64,000 nt of DNA. Source: Brumimicrobium ulvae (GTDB lineage: Bacteria; Bacteroidota; Bacteroidia; Flavobacteriales_D; Crocinitomicaceae). The DNA is taken from NCBI RefSeq assembly GCF_947504225.1, contig NZ_CANNGT010000001.1:124001-188000 (forward strand). Reading direction: 5' to 3'. The translations under genes were made by a program, and so were the position numbers. Below, piece by piece: positions 1 to 10,200 of this stretch (position 1 is the first letter of the stretch; each line of letters opens with the position of its first letter). The notes beneath the pieces are model-generated. The model did no database searches. It was not told the origin of the DNA and saw nothing but the letters and a program-made list of their open reading frames with translations.

Positions 1-2
1 TG

Positions 3-782
3 TTTGAACAAGAATGGGATCACCTTGCACACCCTGTTTTCTGGAAAACAATCATGACACTTTCACCAGATTCTTGTGTAATTAATATAGGTGCAACACG
101 AGATATTGTTGAAGTAACTTCTCTTGAGCAGTGGGATTTGAGAACTGATGAAGAAAAAGATGCTTACCGTGACTCAATTCGCGTAAGTAGAGGTTTGGAC
201 AGCGAGGCAAAAGTTTATATGACAACTGGAAAGAAAGATTTTTATGCTTTTGACCATGTCTTGCCAACAATTTCAAGAGGGGTGGAGGTGTTTAAAGAAC
301 AGAATGTTGACCCTTGGTATGCTCAAGCGATTCTTATGATAGAAAGTCCTGGACGACTGGCAAAATCTAATGCCGGAGCTTATGGTTCTTTTCAGTTGAT
401 GGCTGGCGTAGCAAGAGCGCAAGGTCTTACTGTCAACCGATATGTGGATGAACGAAAAGATTTTGAAAAATCAGCTATTGGAGCGAGTAGACTGATTTCT
501 AGGGTTTGTATTCCTGAGGCTAAAGTTATTTTAGACCGTCATGGAATAGCTTACCACGAAAATGATTTATGGTTTAGACTTTTTGTAATGCATATTTATC
601 ATGCCGGAGCAGCAAATGTTTCTGGTGTAGTCAATAAAATTAACCCTTCAACAGGAGGTATGGATTTAATTCAAGCCATGTGGGTTACGGAAAATGGTAG
701 ATTTAGAAATGCTTCACAAAACTATACGCAAATTGCACTTGCTGCAATGTTGATTTTTGAAGAAATGATTTGGGATTGCTAA
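3..782 (+). CDS. Lytic transglycosylase (SLT-type) domain protein, 5' truncated by window edge
   Basis: The reading frame is open back to base 3, so the first visible ATG (54) is probably internal and the true start lies outside the window; 259 residues are visible. Counting from the ATG at 54, the SLT-type signature is present: Glu97 in IESPG is the expected catalytic acid, followed by the GAYGSFQLM block (108-116), as in lysozyme-like lytic transglycosylases that cleave the peptidoglycan glycan strand without hydrolysis. No signal peptide can be seen because the N-terminus is missing. It converges on the lipoprotein gene that ends at 791, with only 8 bp between stops. The family call is good; the exact role (growth, recycling or secretion-machine insertion) is unknown. 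Confidence 0.75.
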   Translation, partial: FEQEWDHLAHPVFWKTIMTLSPDSCVINIGATRDIVEVTSLEQWDLRTDEEKDAYRDSIRVSRGLDSEAKVYMTTGKKDFYAFDHVLPTISRGVEVFKEQNVDPWYAQAILMIESPGRLAKSNAGAYGSFQLMAGVARAQGLTVNRYVDERKDFEKSAIGASRLISRVCIPEAKVILDRHGIAYHENDLWFRLFVMHIYHAGAANVSGVVNKINPSTGGMDLIQAMWVTENGRFRNASQNYTQIALAAMLIFEEMIWDC

Positions 783-790
783 AAGCATCA

Positions 791-1987
791 CTAATCTACT
801 ATCGTTTCTAATTCTTCTTTGCTCAATTTTATTGTTGCGATTCGATTAAAACTTCCCAATACTGTAGTTTGAGTTAAAATAATTAACCCTTCATCCTCAG
901 TGAGGGAAAAGTCTGCAGCACTGAGGGGTACACTCTGTCCAATGTATTTTAGTGCCTTGGGTTCATCGCTTCCCTGTGGGTAAAAACTCAACTGAAGTTG
1001 ATTGCTTTTTGTAGTCGCAAGATAAACAGTATAATTCTCACCATTAATCAAGAGAGATTTAATCAATACAGGTTTTTGTGGATCTAATTCTGATTTTCCT
1101 TGCGCAGGAATAGATTCCGCAATGTCAATTGTCGTAGGAGAAAGGCTTGCATTCGGATTAAAGTAAAGGTTACTGAATGAAAATCGCGCCAATGCGTATT
1201 GATTTCCTCCTAAAGGCATCACAGCATTTAATCCTCCATCAAACCCAGCTCCGTTATAAACTCCAGTTGCATTTAGGTTAGCACTCATAAATACTGTTGA
1301 AAAACTGTAATTATTGAAACCTGTTAATAGTACATTGTTGTTTTCTGGTGTTACACTGACTGAAAATGGAAACCGTTTTCCTGTATAGTTGATGTGATGA
1401 ACAATCTTGTCTTCAACATCGGTATAGATTTGTACGCTTCCAAAGTTTTGTATCTGTGTCATCTCTGCATCAAGTTCAATAACTCCTGTCTCATAAGTAG
1501 CTCTATTGTAATTTTGAATGTATACAGCGTCTTGATTGTCGTGGACATACAAAGGATATTGGATTTGAGTAAATTCTTGGACATCCGTGGCTTGTTCTGC
1601 TCCTTCGTCAACTTTCATGATGTAGGTAAACAATCCAACAGCATCCATACAAACAAAGTATAAAGCCCCATTTCTTTCGATTAAATTGGGGACGGCATTG
1701 ACATAATTAGAGGGTAAATCATGCTTCCAAAGAAATTCTCCTGTTTTGTCTGTTTTCATTATGTGAATGTTCCAACCGTTGTATGCGCTGAGGATTAAGT
1801 ATCCATCATCGCTGGTGCGTTTCATGCTCAAAGGGACATAGTTTTTATTTCCATCCTTATCATCATAGATTTTTATGAATGATTCTTCTGGTTTGTATTT
1901 GTCTTTACAACTGGAAAAAAATAAGCCCAACACTACTAAAAGTATCATTTTGCACGGAATGGTATAACAGAATCTCGTATTTTTCAT
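791..1987 (-). CDS. Outer-membrane-type lipoprotein of unknown function
   Basis: 398 residues with a hydrophobic leader ending in a lipobox (LFFSSC, Cys27), so it is probably exported and lipid-anchored; Met14 would give a shorter signal peptide and is an alternative start. The mature part is rich in beta-strand-like sequence and Asn/Thr with no catalytic motif I recognise; the spacing of hydrophobic and glycine-containing segments would suit a beta-propeller, but that is inference. It is the last gene of a tight minus-strand operon: DUF1800 (ends 4495), DUF1501 (ends 2841), barrel (ends 1996), then this gene 8 bp after. That context suggests a surface or periplasmic partner of those proteins. 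Confidence 0.7.
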   Translation of the reverse strand: MKNTRFCYTIPCKMILLVVLGLFFSSCKDKYKPEESFIKIYDDKDGNKNYVPLSMKRTSDDGYLILSAYNGWNIHIMKTDKTGEFLWKHDLPSNYVNAVPNLIERNGALYFVCMDAVGLFTYIMKVDEGAEQATDVQEFTQIQYPLYVHDNQDAVYIQNYNRATYETGVIELDAEMTQIQNFGSVQIYTDVEDKIVHHINYTGKRFPFSVSVTPENNNVLLTGFNNYSFSTVFMSANLNATGVYNGAGFDGGLNAVMPLGGNQYALARFSFSNLYFNPNASLSPTTIDIAESIPAQGKSELDPQKPVLIKSLLINGENYTVYLATTKSNQLQLSFYPQGSDEPKALKYIGQSVPLSAADFSLTEDEGLIILTQTTVLGSFNRIATIKLSKEELETIVD

Positions 1988-1995
1988 ATTTAATT

Positions 1996-2844
1996 TTAAT
2001 ATCTTCTTCGTCTCAGAATGTTAGTAGTTACAGAATGGTTTATTGGAATAGATACTGTAAATTGTACATTCCAGTTGCTCAATTTAAATTGATCCATGAC
2101 GTCTAAATAAGGCAATGCAAATCCTGTTTGATCTATATATCTGTTTTCGTCTTTAATGATTTTGAAAAAGCCATATTTAAAATTACTTTCTAGTCCAATG
2201 GTGAAAAATTTAGTGTAATAACTGACTCCCAAACCACCGATTAAGCCCATGTTGAACTTCCGCGTATGATCGGTCATTTCAACCTTCCCTGAAGATGAGG
2301 TTTGGTTTTCTGTTTCTTCACCATCAATAGTGTTGTCGTAGATAATTTCTTTTCTGGCTTGATGTCTAAAATCGAAAAATAAACCACCTTGTACAAAAGG
2401 AATCAACTGCGAGTTGGTCATGTCCCACCTGGCCATAACCGGAACAGTAAAGTAAGTAATTTTCTGGATGTGATGCATTTCACGATCAAGATTTTGCTGT
2501 TCTATGGTATCGTTCCAAGAATAATCTGTAAAGTATTTGAACCCTTGAATTTGATAGCCAAATCCTGCATTAATTGAAATGGCATTGGTGAAATTGTAAC
2601 TGTAAGAAATTCCAAATTGCGCTCCTGTGTTTTTACCGAATTTGTCATAATCTTTTTCAAAGTCCTCGTCTGTTGAGCTTAAGACGGAATAACGTTCGGT
2701 AACTTTTGGAATCGAAAAGTTGAACCCCGCGGAGAACTCGAAGTAAGATTTCTTTTCTTTATGTACAGAATATCTCTGACCGAGAGAAAACTGTGCAATT
2801 AAGCATACCAATAAAAACAATGGTAGTTTTTTGGGTTGAATCAT
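1996..2844 (-). CDS. Outer-membrane beta-barrel protein (PorT/OMP_b-brl type)
   Basis: 282 residues. A signal peptide covers about residues 1-23 and is followed by alternating aromatic/glycine strands (for example YFEFSAGFNFSIP), typical of small Bacteroidota barrels of the outer membrane beta-barrel/PorT class. The start ATG overlaps the TGA of the DUF1501 gene (ATGA, 2841-2844), so translation is probably coupled. There is no OmpA-like domain, so it is a bare barrel. No substrate can be deduced. Placement between a T9SS-exported DUF1501 protein and a lipoprotein suggests a surface assembly, which is inference. Confidence 0.75.
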   Translation of the reverse strand: MIQPKKLPLFLLVCLIAQFSLGQRYSVHKEKKSYFEFSAGFNFSIPKVTERYSVLSSTDEDFEKDYDKFGKNTGAQFGISYSYNFTNAISINAGFGYQIQGFKYFTDYSWNDTIEQQNLDREMHHIQKITYFTVPVMARWDMTNSQLIPFVQGGLFFDFRHQARKEIIYDNTIDGEETENQTSSSGKVEMTDHTRKFNMGLIGGLGVSYYTKFFTIGLESNFKYGFFKIIKDENRYIDQTGFALPYLDVMDQFKLSNWNVQFTVSIPINHSVTTNILRRRRY

Positions 2845-4484
2845 TTTTGTAAGATTACTTTTTTAGTAATTGATGTAGTATTTGTTGTTAAAACGAAAAT
2901 ATATGTTCCATTTTCGAAATTCGATAAGTCAAAGTCGGCGCTGTGTTTTCCTTGGTTCGTATTTCCTTTAATTAAGGTTGCAACAGAACGACCTGTCAAA
3001 TCGATGACTTCAATTTCAACATGAGAAGCTTTGTGCAAATAATATTCAACTGTTGTTTTTGAAGTACTCGGATTAGGGAAACAGTTCATCCATAGGTTTT
3101 CTTTAAAAATTTCACTTGTGCTCAATTCTTTACATTTAATGTAGTCTATTCTGTTGGCCGTAAAATCTTGGAATCGAACATCATTGATTACATCATCTGA
3201 GGCTTGGAACCAATCTTTTACAATAGAGCTATACACTTGACGGTAATCGTGTTGCATAGGAATATTTCCATTTTGAAGGTTGGATAAGTCTGGGTTTTCT
3301 CCAAAGACCCCCGGGTTTAAACAAGTACCAAAAACCAACATTGGTGCTGCGTTTCCGTGATCTGTTCCATAACTTGCATTTGATGCAGCACGGCGTCCAA
3401 ATTCTGAATAAGTCATAGACAATACACGGTCTGCCAATCCTAGGTTGCCTAAATCATCATAAAATGCTTTTACTGCAGAAGAAATATGATACATTAAGGC
3501 AGCGTGTGCCCCCATTGAAGTGTTGTTCGATTCTACTTGATTGGCATGTGTATCAAAGCCACCGATACGACATACAAATATTTTAGTGCCAATTCCACCG
3601 CTTAACAAACGAGAAATAATTTTTAATTGTGGCGCCAGGGGATTATTTATGGCTCCTGGAGGGGCGATAAATGGATATTGTTCTGGATAAACTACTGAAG
3701 AATTCGCTCCTGCATTATAAACATCTTTTAATCGTTGAGCATAATTATTTGATTGTTGCTCGATTTGCATCATGTATTCGATTTCATCTCCTGCGTGTGA
3801 GTCAGGATAATTCACCGGAGAAGGACCGCCAACACTATTAATTAAATCATAGAACGCATTAGGGTTCTGAATAGAAAGTCCTGTTGGAATTCCTTGGTCA
3901 CGATGAAAAGCCAATGATACTCCTGTTCCAATTTCTATAGCTAAAGGGTCAGGAAAGTTTGAGTTGGGATATCCTGTTGGATAATCTGGATGGTAGTGTT
4001 CGATATATCTCCCGAGCCAACCTGAACTTTCATACTCGTCATAGCTGACACCCATTTGCCATATATCTCGACTTCGGAAGTGAGAGCCGTTACTGTTTTC
4101 GTAAGAAACATTTTGAATTACCGCCAAATGACCATTGTCATACATTGCTTTAGCTCCAACCATGTCTGGATGTAATCCGACCAGTTTGTTGTCCGGCAAG
4201 GACAAGTCAAGTGGAATGTATTTTCGTGAACCAATTTGAGGAATGGCAATATTGGGTCTTAGGTTGTAGTAGTTTCCATACTGATCGATGGGAATAACCA
4301 TATTTAAACCATCATTTCCTCCGTGTAATTCTATAAGAATAAGCACGCGGTCATTCAAGCTATTTTTTGCAATGTGTTCTAAATATCCATTCCCCTGAAA
4401 TGCATGCAATGGCATACCATTCAGTTTAACCAACATTCCTGATCCCATAAGGGCTGTTAATCGTGTAAAGTCTCTTCTATTCAT
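2841..4484 (-). CDS. DUF1501 family protein with C-terminal T9SS sorting domain
   Basis: 547 residues. The N-terminus MNRRDF followed by a hydrophobic stretch resembles a Tat-type signal, usual for DUF1501. Family hallmarks are present: GGNDGLN near residue 55, GGFDTH in the middle, and SEFGRR followed by GTDHGNAAP; DUF1501 proteins are related to sulfatase/alkaline phosphatase-type hydrolases, though the activity is unknown. From about residue 463 a Por secretion tail begins (FPNPSTSKTTVEYYL, ending FVLTTNTTSITKKVILQK), so the product should cross the outer membrane by T9SS. The start lies 10 bp after the DUF1800 stop, and the stop overlaps the barrel gene start. The DUF1501/DUF1800 pair is a widely seen neighbour couple of unknown function. 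Confidence 0.9.
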   Translation of the reverse strand: MNRRDFTRLTALMGSGMLVKLNGMPLHAFQGNGYLEHIAKNSLNDRVLILIELHGGNDGLNMVIPIDQYGNYYNLRPNIAIPQIGSRKYIPLDLSLPDNKLVGLHPDMVGAKAMYDNGHLAVIQNVSYENSNGSHFRSRDIWQMGVSYDEYESSGWLGRYIEHYHPDYPTGYPNSNFPDPLAIEIGTGVSLAFHRDQGIPTGLSIQNPNAFYDLINSVGGPSPVNYPDSHAGDEIEYMMQIEQQSNNYAQRLKDVYNAGANSSVVYPEQYPFIAPPGAINNPLAPQLKIISRLLSGGIGTKIFVCRIGGFDTHANQVESNNTSMGAHAALMYHISSAVKAFYDDLGNLGLADRVLSMTYSEFGRRAASNASYGTDHGNAAPMLVFGTCLNPGVFGENPDLSNLQNGNIPMQHDYRQVYSSIVKDWFQASDDVINDVRFQDFTANRIDYIKCKELSTSEIFKENLWMNCFPNPSTSKTTVEYYLHKASHVEIEVIDLTGRSVATLIKGNTNQGKHSADFDLSNFENGTYIFVLTTNTTSITKKVILQK

Positions 4485-4494
4485 AGTTCTTGGC

Positions 4495-6141
4495 TTAATA
4501 GAGTTGGTATTCTGGTGATTGCATCATTGCTAAGGCTAAGCGCTCTAACTGAATGCGCACATTTGTATCGTCATTGGTGTTGATGTAGTTGTTCCATTCA
4601 ATGGACCAATTGATAGGGGATAACTGATCTAGTAAAATGGTGTCTTTAAAGTAATCAAATCGTTCTGTCGTCAGTTGAATCGGCAACATCCATGCAACAA
4701 GTTCTTGCATTAATAAATTCGAATCAGAAGGGTCTGTACAATTGTCTCTTACAAACTGCACGAAATCAAGTTGCATTAAAACCGCTCCGTTGCCATCGGT
4801 AAATCCATTGATAAGAAATTCTGCAAATTTATATCGATTGGCGAGGTAATTTGATGAAATCCAATAACGCTGAAAGTCGGGCACTTGAAAATAGGCATCA
4901 TAACCTGCAACGTCGTATGGCTCTAAGAAATTCAGCCCTTTAAGCTCTAACTGGTTCAGTAATTGACCGTACAAGGTGTAATGACGTTCAAGATCCGTAG
5001 TTTTATCAGGTACTTCTAAGTCAAATAATCGCATTGTGCCGACCAAAAGGTCAAGAGGAGATTTAATTATTGCCCCAATGTTATTGTCACTGGTTTGTAC
5101 TGAATCAACATCATAGAAATGTTCACTCGCAAAGAGTACTTCTAACACAGAGGTGATTTCAAAATTATTTTGTTCTAAAATTAAGGCTAAAGGTTCAATA
5201 ATATCGGCTTCTATTTCTGGAGTGATTTCGAAATAGACAAATTCTCTATACACTCTTCTGCAAATATTCTTTGCGGTGTGAGGAGAGTTGAAAATCATGT
5301 CAATGACGTCATCTAGTTCGTCATATACTGATTGGACAGTAGTATTTCCTCCAGTGACGTTGGCCGTTTGAATTAATTGATTATTAAAAGCCGCTGAAAA
5401 TTGTTTGTCGGTAACATCATGCTGTGATGAGATTGTTCCATTTCCTTTAACCTTTCCTGTAGGTAAATTGGTGACAGGGTCAATGGTTTGAAAACTTGGA
5501 TCAATTCCCCAACCAGTTAATGCCTTAGTTAGTGCTTTTACATCATCTTCTGTGAAATTGGTATAATCTTCTGGACCTACTTGATCGCCTTTTCCTACGG
5601 TGAATAACTCCAAGAATTCACGTCCGAAATTTTCTTGAGGAACGCCTTTGATGTTTAAATTACCATCCAAGTGAATTAAAATGGCGTTGTCTATACAAAT
5701 GGCTTTGGATAAGTCTTTATAATTCCCTAAGGCATAAAAGCGCAACAAACGTAAATAGTCTAAGGAGAATTGCGGGATGTTTTCAACCCTAGAAATAATT
5801 AAAGGAAAATGAGTGTGGTAAAACCAAACCATACGATCGGTGAGATTAGCGCCAGAAATACGCATGTTTTCAATCCACCAAGCACTTGTAAAATCACTTA
5901 GGGTGTTGGTAAATCGATCAGGATGTTTTGTATTTGGATAAACCCAGTCCGTTCCACTCAAATAATCTATGGGTAAATCTGGAGTTGGCTGCACCTGAAT
6001 CAATTGTTGAAAAGCTGCTGCTGGAGTCAGATTTGAAAAAGTTTGAATATCTGCTAAAGTAGGACCAAGTGTTGCGCGGCGCAGTAAATGAGCTGCATTC
6101 TGAGCTCCAAGGGTTCCACTAATAGGATTGAGAGATGCCAT
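4495..6141 (-). CDS. DUF1800 family protein
   Basis: 548 residues. The DUF1800 signature appears near the N-terminus (HLLRRATLGPTLADI, about 18-32) and again in DRMVWFYHTHF, GREFLELFTVGKG and LTGWG blocks. No signal peptide is visible: the protein begins MASLNPISGTLG directly before the domain, although its partner DUF1501 protein is exported. This leaderless form looks normal for Bacteroidota members but makes the compartment uncertain. It is the first gene of the operon, with a promoter-like element at 6158-6189. Function is unknown; the family is nearly always next to DUF1501 genes. Confidence 0.88.
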   Translation of the reverse strand: MASLNPISGTLGAQNAAHLLRRATLGPTLADIQTFSNLTPAAAFQQLIQVQPTPDLPIDYLSGTDWVYPNTKHPDRFTNTLSDFTSAWWIENMRISGANLTDRMVWFYHTHFPLIISRVENIPQFSLDYLRLLRFYALGNYKDLSKAICIDNAILIHLDGNLNIKGVPQENFGREFLELFTVGKGDQVGPEDYTNFTEDDVKALTKALTGWGIDPSFQTIDPVTNLPTGKVKGNGTISSQHDVTDKQFSAAFNNQLIQTANVTGGNTTVQSVYDELDDVIDMIFNSPHTAKNICRRVYREFVYFEITPEIEADIIEPLALILEQNNFEITSVLEVLFASEHFYDVDSVQTSDNNIGAIIKSPLDLLVGTMRLFDLEVPDKTTDLERHYTLYGQLLNQLELKGLNFLEPYDVAGYDAYFQVPDFQRYWISSNYLANRYKFAEFLINGFTDGNGAVLMQLDFVQFVRDNCTDPSDSNLLMQELVAWMLPIQLTTERFDYFKDTILLDQLSPINWSIEWNNYINTNDDTNVRIQLERLALAMMQSPEYQLY

Positions 6142-6157
6142 ATTGAATAGTTTAATT

Positions 6158-6189
6158 CAAATATAGACTATTTAGTCTTAAATGCACAA
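6158..6189 (-). promoter_or_regulatory. Putative promoter of the DUF1800 operon
   Basis: On the minus strand TATATTTG (6158-6165) matches the Bacteroidota -7 consensus TAnnTTTG, with TTG (6187-6189) 21 bp upstream as the -33 element. It lies 17 bp ahead of the ATG at 6141. A short palindrome (AGACTAnTTAGTCT type) overlaps the spacer and could be an operator, but this is speculative. Confidence 0.5.
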
Positions 6190-6312
6190 GAAAAAAATAA
6201 AACATTGATAATCAATGGGGAATGGAAATAAAGTCAGATGTATGACTGAAATGCTTCGATTGAGATTAGATATTCTACTACTGATAATGAGTTGATGAAG
6301 AGATGTTTTAGT

Positions 6313-7044
6313 TTATTTTAACTTTTCATTTTTTCTTTCTTTCATGCGTAAAAAGTTAATGGTTCCCACCATGGTCAACAAAACAGGGGCAATTACAACA
6401 CCGAGATAAGGAATAAACAATAATAGTGTAAAGACTCCTCCTGTTAAAATCATTTGTAGTGGGTGACTAAAAGCATAAATCCAACTCTGGAGAACACTTA
6501 CGTCGTGACGTTCTAAGGAATAATCATAGCTGTTAAATCCTGTAAAAAAACCAATTAAAATGGCGGAAACCAAAGGAGATAAAAAGGAAATCCCTAGCAT
6601 CCATGCAAAAAACACCCACGAGATGTAAATGATAAAATAAAAGATACCTCCAACAATTACAACGCCTATTGTTCGCAATATATCGTTGAAGAATTTGGAC
6701 CAGTTGGAGTCAAATTTTTGACCTGTTTCATTGGTTTCAACTTGCTCGCTTAACATGGTATGAAAAGGGGAGAGCAAAGTGATAATGGTAAATTGAAAAA
6801 TGAAAATAGAAAAGCTATTCACCCAACCGAAAAGTGTTTCTACTCCAACAGCAATGAATGATCCGATCCAAGGAATCTTGGAAAAGAACCCTAAAGAACC
6901 TCCCAACGAACTCAATCCCCAAGTATAAAAGTAAAAAAGAATAGCAATGACTAAACCTGGAATAAAGTACACCAAGAACTTCCCTTGGAAAAGAAGAGTT
7001 AAGGCTCGTTTAAATGCATAAATATGGTCTTTAAATGCTGTCAT
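6313..7044 (-). CDS. EI24-domain (CysZ-like) multi-pass membrane protein
   Basis: 243 residues with about six hydrophobic segments and the EI24/CysZ-type layout: an amphipathic N-terminus (DHIYAFKRALTLLFQGK), paired helices, a long loop with SPFHTMLSEQVE, and C-terminal GGVFTLLLFIPYLGVVIAP. In Proteobacteria CysZ carries sulfate; in Bacteroidota the function of EI24 proteins is not established. No sulfur-assimilation genes are nearby. Its ATG overlaps the stop of the small membrane protein upstream (TAATG, 7042-7046), so the two are likely co-translated. Confidence 0.75.
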   Translation of the reverse strand: MTAFKDHIYAFKRALTLLFQGKFLVYFIPGLVIAILFYFYTWGLSSLGGSLGFFSKIPWIGSFIAVGVETLFGWVNSFSIFIFQFTIITLLSPFHTMLSEQVETNETGQKFDSNWSKFFNDILRTIGVVIVGGIFYFIIYISWVFFAWMLGISFLSPLVSAILIGFFTGFNSYDYSLERHDVSVLQSWIYAFSHPLQMILTGGVFTLLLFIPYLGVVIAPVLLTMVGTINFLRMKERKNEKLK

Positions 7045-7214
7045 TAATTAGGTGTAAACAATTTTAAAATTAGCACGATTATTCCGAAAAAACCAATTGT
7101 TCCCATGAAAAATAGTTTTCCACCACGGTAGCCTTTCGTGTACCAATACCAGCTGTTGAGGCCTCCAAGGACGAGTCCTCCTATGAAAGCGTATAAATAA
7201 TAGGATGAATGCAT
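7044..7214 (-). CDS. Small two-helix membrane protein, 56 aa
   Basis: A short frame read from the sequence: MHSSYYLYAFIGGLVLGGLN, then a short polar loop with SWYWYTKGYRGG, then a second hydrophobic helix (LFFMGTIGFFGIIVLILKLF). Two transmembrane segments with glycine-rich helix faces are clear. Its TAA stop shares one base with the ATG of the EI24-type gene, a coupling arrangement repeated elsewhere in the window. Function is unknown; an accessory subunit of the EI24-type protein is possible. It is easily missed by gene callers with a 60-residue cutoff. Confidence 0.65.
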   Translation of the reverse strand: MHSSYYLYAFIGGLVLGGLNSWYWYTKGYRGGKLFFMGTIGFFGIIVLILKLFTPN

Positions 7215-7274
7215 TTTCTTCGTTTCTGCAAGTGTAATTATTTTTCGTTACTCATTCAGTGATTTTTGTTACGC

Positions 7275-10200
7275 TTATGGTATCTCAATCGCAATTCCAA
7301 TGACACATATATCATCAATTTGTTCTTCGTTTTCTGCCCATTCTTTCATTGCTTTTTCGAGTGCTTCTTGTTGTTTTTCCATCGGCATTAAATGATGTTC
7401 TAAAATCAGCTTCTTCATTTTCTTGACCATGAATTTCTTTCCTTTTGGACCTCCAAATTGATCAGCATAACCATCAGAGCTCATGTAAAAACGAGTTGTT
7501 GTTTCTAGTTTGAATTCATGCAACTCATATTCTTGATCTGACGGTGTGAATCCTCCTACCGCTACTTTTGTCGCTTTAATCTCTTCAAGTTCTTCATTTT
7601 GAATCAACCAAAGTGAACGATGTGCGCCCGCATATTGAATGGTATTGTCGTCATGATTGATGGTCAGAATTGCAGCGTCCATTCCATCTCGTGTAGCTTT
7701 TTTACTCTCATCTTGACGCAATGATGTTTTTATCCCTTCGTTTAAAAAGCTTAATATTTTTGCAGGATTGGTGATGCCTTTTTCTCCAACACAAACGTTA
7801 AGTTTATCGACTCCAATCATCGACATAAAAGCTCCTGGGACTCCATGCCCAGTACAGTCCGCACAAACGACAACTGAAATGTTATTCCTTTTGTAGTACC
7901 AGTAAAAATCACCGCTGACTACATCTTTTGGCCAAAACAAGATGAATGAATCGCCCAATTGTTCTAGCATTTCCTCCTTAATGGGAAGAATTGCATTTTG
8001 AATTCTTTGTGCATAGTTGATACTGTCCTCAATTTCTGTTTTTTGAGTGAGAATCTCAGACTTTTGCTCTTCTAAACGCGTGTTTTTTTCTGCAATTTCT
8101 TTTGTTCGCTCGGTCACTGCAATTTCTAGTCTCTTGTTTTGTTGTTTTAAGCGATAAGAAGCAATTCGAACCACGATGTAAATAATGAAAACCAAGAGAA
8201 TAATGTATCCGATAATGGCCCATGCAGTTTTGTACCAAGGTGTTAATACTGTAAATGAAATATGATCAATTGCTGATTCTTGTAAATAAACATTTCGTGC
8301 TTTTACCTTAAAGGTGTAATGTCCATCTGGAAGATTTGAAAAGTCAATTTCGTTTTTATTCGACCAAACAGACCAATGCTCATCATACCCTTCCAAAAAA
8401 TAACTAAATTCTAATGGCTGATGATCCTCAAAATAAGGTGCGCTAAATTGAATTCTTAAAAAACTTTTGTTGTATTCAATTTCTATATCCTCAATAGCAT
8501 CGTGTGGATTTCCACCAAACAGCATTTCTTTATTTCTACCGTATATACCTCTAATTATTGCATTGAAATTGTTCTTGAACGGAACTTGTCCATTGATGTC
8601 GTAACGGATGAGTCCATCAGATGCTCCGATCCATAAATAAGGTTCTTCATGAGAATGATAAAGGGTGTTGATTCTGCCTTTCTTTATTCCCCAAAAAGGC
8701 CTATTGGTAAAGGATTTTTCGTTTTTATTGTAGACGCCAACATTGTTTTCAATGCAATACCAAGTGTGTGCTTCATCATCATGCAGATAGAAAAGAGCAT
8801 TGTTAATCGTGCTATCTCCAAATTCTTGAGGCATAAAGAAGGTGTATATTTCACCATCTAACTCTGTTTCATCAATGTTTAATATTCCTTCTGTAGAGCC
8901 CAAAACTACTTCTCCATTAAGTTTTTGTGGAACTACGATATGGTCGCTTGGAAGGCCTGAGTCAACTCCTGAAAACATTTCGTAAGTGTAATTCTGACCT
9001 TTTCTTATTTTTAATACCCCTTGACCATGAATCCCTATCCAATAATGACTCATATTGTCTTTACTGCTTTTTTCAATTCCAGTGATAGTCGTTAAGTTTT
9101 CTTTAATCGAATAAAGTAGGTCCATCGACAATAAATGGTAAATGTAAATGCCGTTTAATCCACCCGTAACCAAGATTTGATTCTCTTCATCTATATAGGT
9201 GCTATTGGTGTTGTAGGGAGTCGTTTTTTTGATGCTGAATGGCTCTTCTGTTAAATCAGCAGTATACAATCCTTCGCTAGTGCTCACAAACAAACGATGC
9301 TGATAGATGTCAATGTCCCAAACTTGATAGTTAATGCCTTCTATTTTTTCAAAGATTCTTGAAAGGGATTTATTTTCATGGTTTAATCTAAAAAGTCCTT
9401 CATTGGTCCCAACAAAAAGAAAATCCTTTCCGTTTACTTTTTGATGTGCAACAGCTTCAACTCCTCCATGAATTCCTTGTTCATTAGAAAAATAGGAAAG
9501 GCGTGACTCTAAATTGATGAGGGATATTCCATTGGCGGTGGTGATCCAAAGGTTTCCATCTTCATCGGTGAATTGTTGACTGATGTCATTAGAAATCAAT
9601 CCCATTCGTTTGTCAATTCGACCTAATTCTCGACCTTGTTTGTCAACGATGATAAGTCCTTTTCCTTTGGTCAATAAACTTATTCGATCGTTGTTGATGT
9701 TTTGAGCGCCAAAAATGAGGTACTCCATCAATGCTTCATCATTGCTAGATGAAATTTCTGAAATAATGTTCTGTTTTGTATTCCATTGGTAGAGTCCGAC
9801 TTCTTGAGTAACGATGATTTGAGTAGATTTTTCGTGGCCTTTAACGATACCAAAAACACCAAAGAGTTCAAATAAATCTGAACCTTGAACTTTATTCCAT
9901 TGATTGTTTTCCCAAGTCATCAATCCAATGCCTCGCATACGGGCAATGATTTTTCCATCTACCTCAAAGACAGTATGTGCGGTGGAAGGCATGTCAAGCA
10001 GATGCACTTTATTTTCTTTGTACAGAAAAATTTGCTCTTCACTGTGGAAAAACACACCTTCATCATTTTCATAAATGCTCCATACTTCATTGAAAGGGGT
10101 TTTTGCTCTAACTGTTGAATCAACAAGGGAATGATAACTAAATTGTCCTTTACTGTTGGGTTTTAAGTACCCAAAATCACCCATAACTCCTACAAATATA

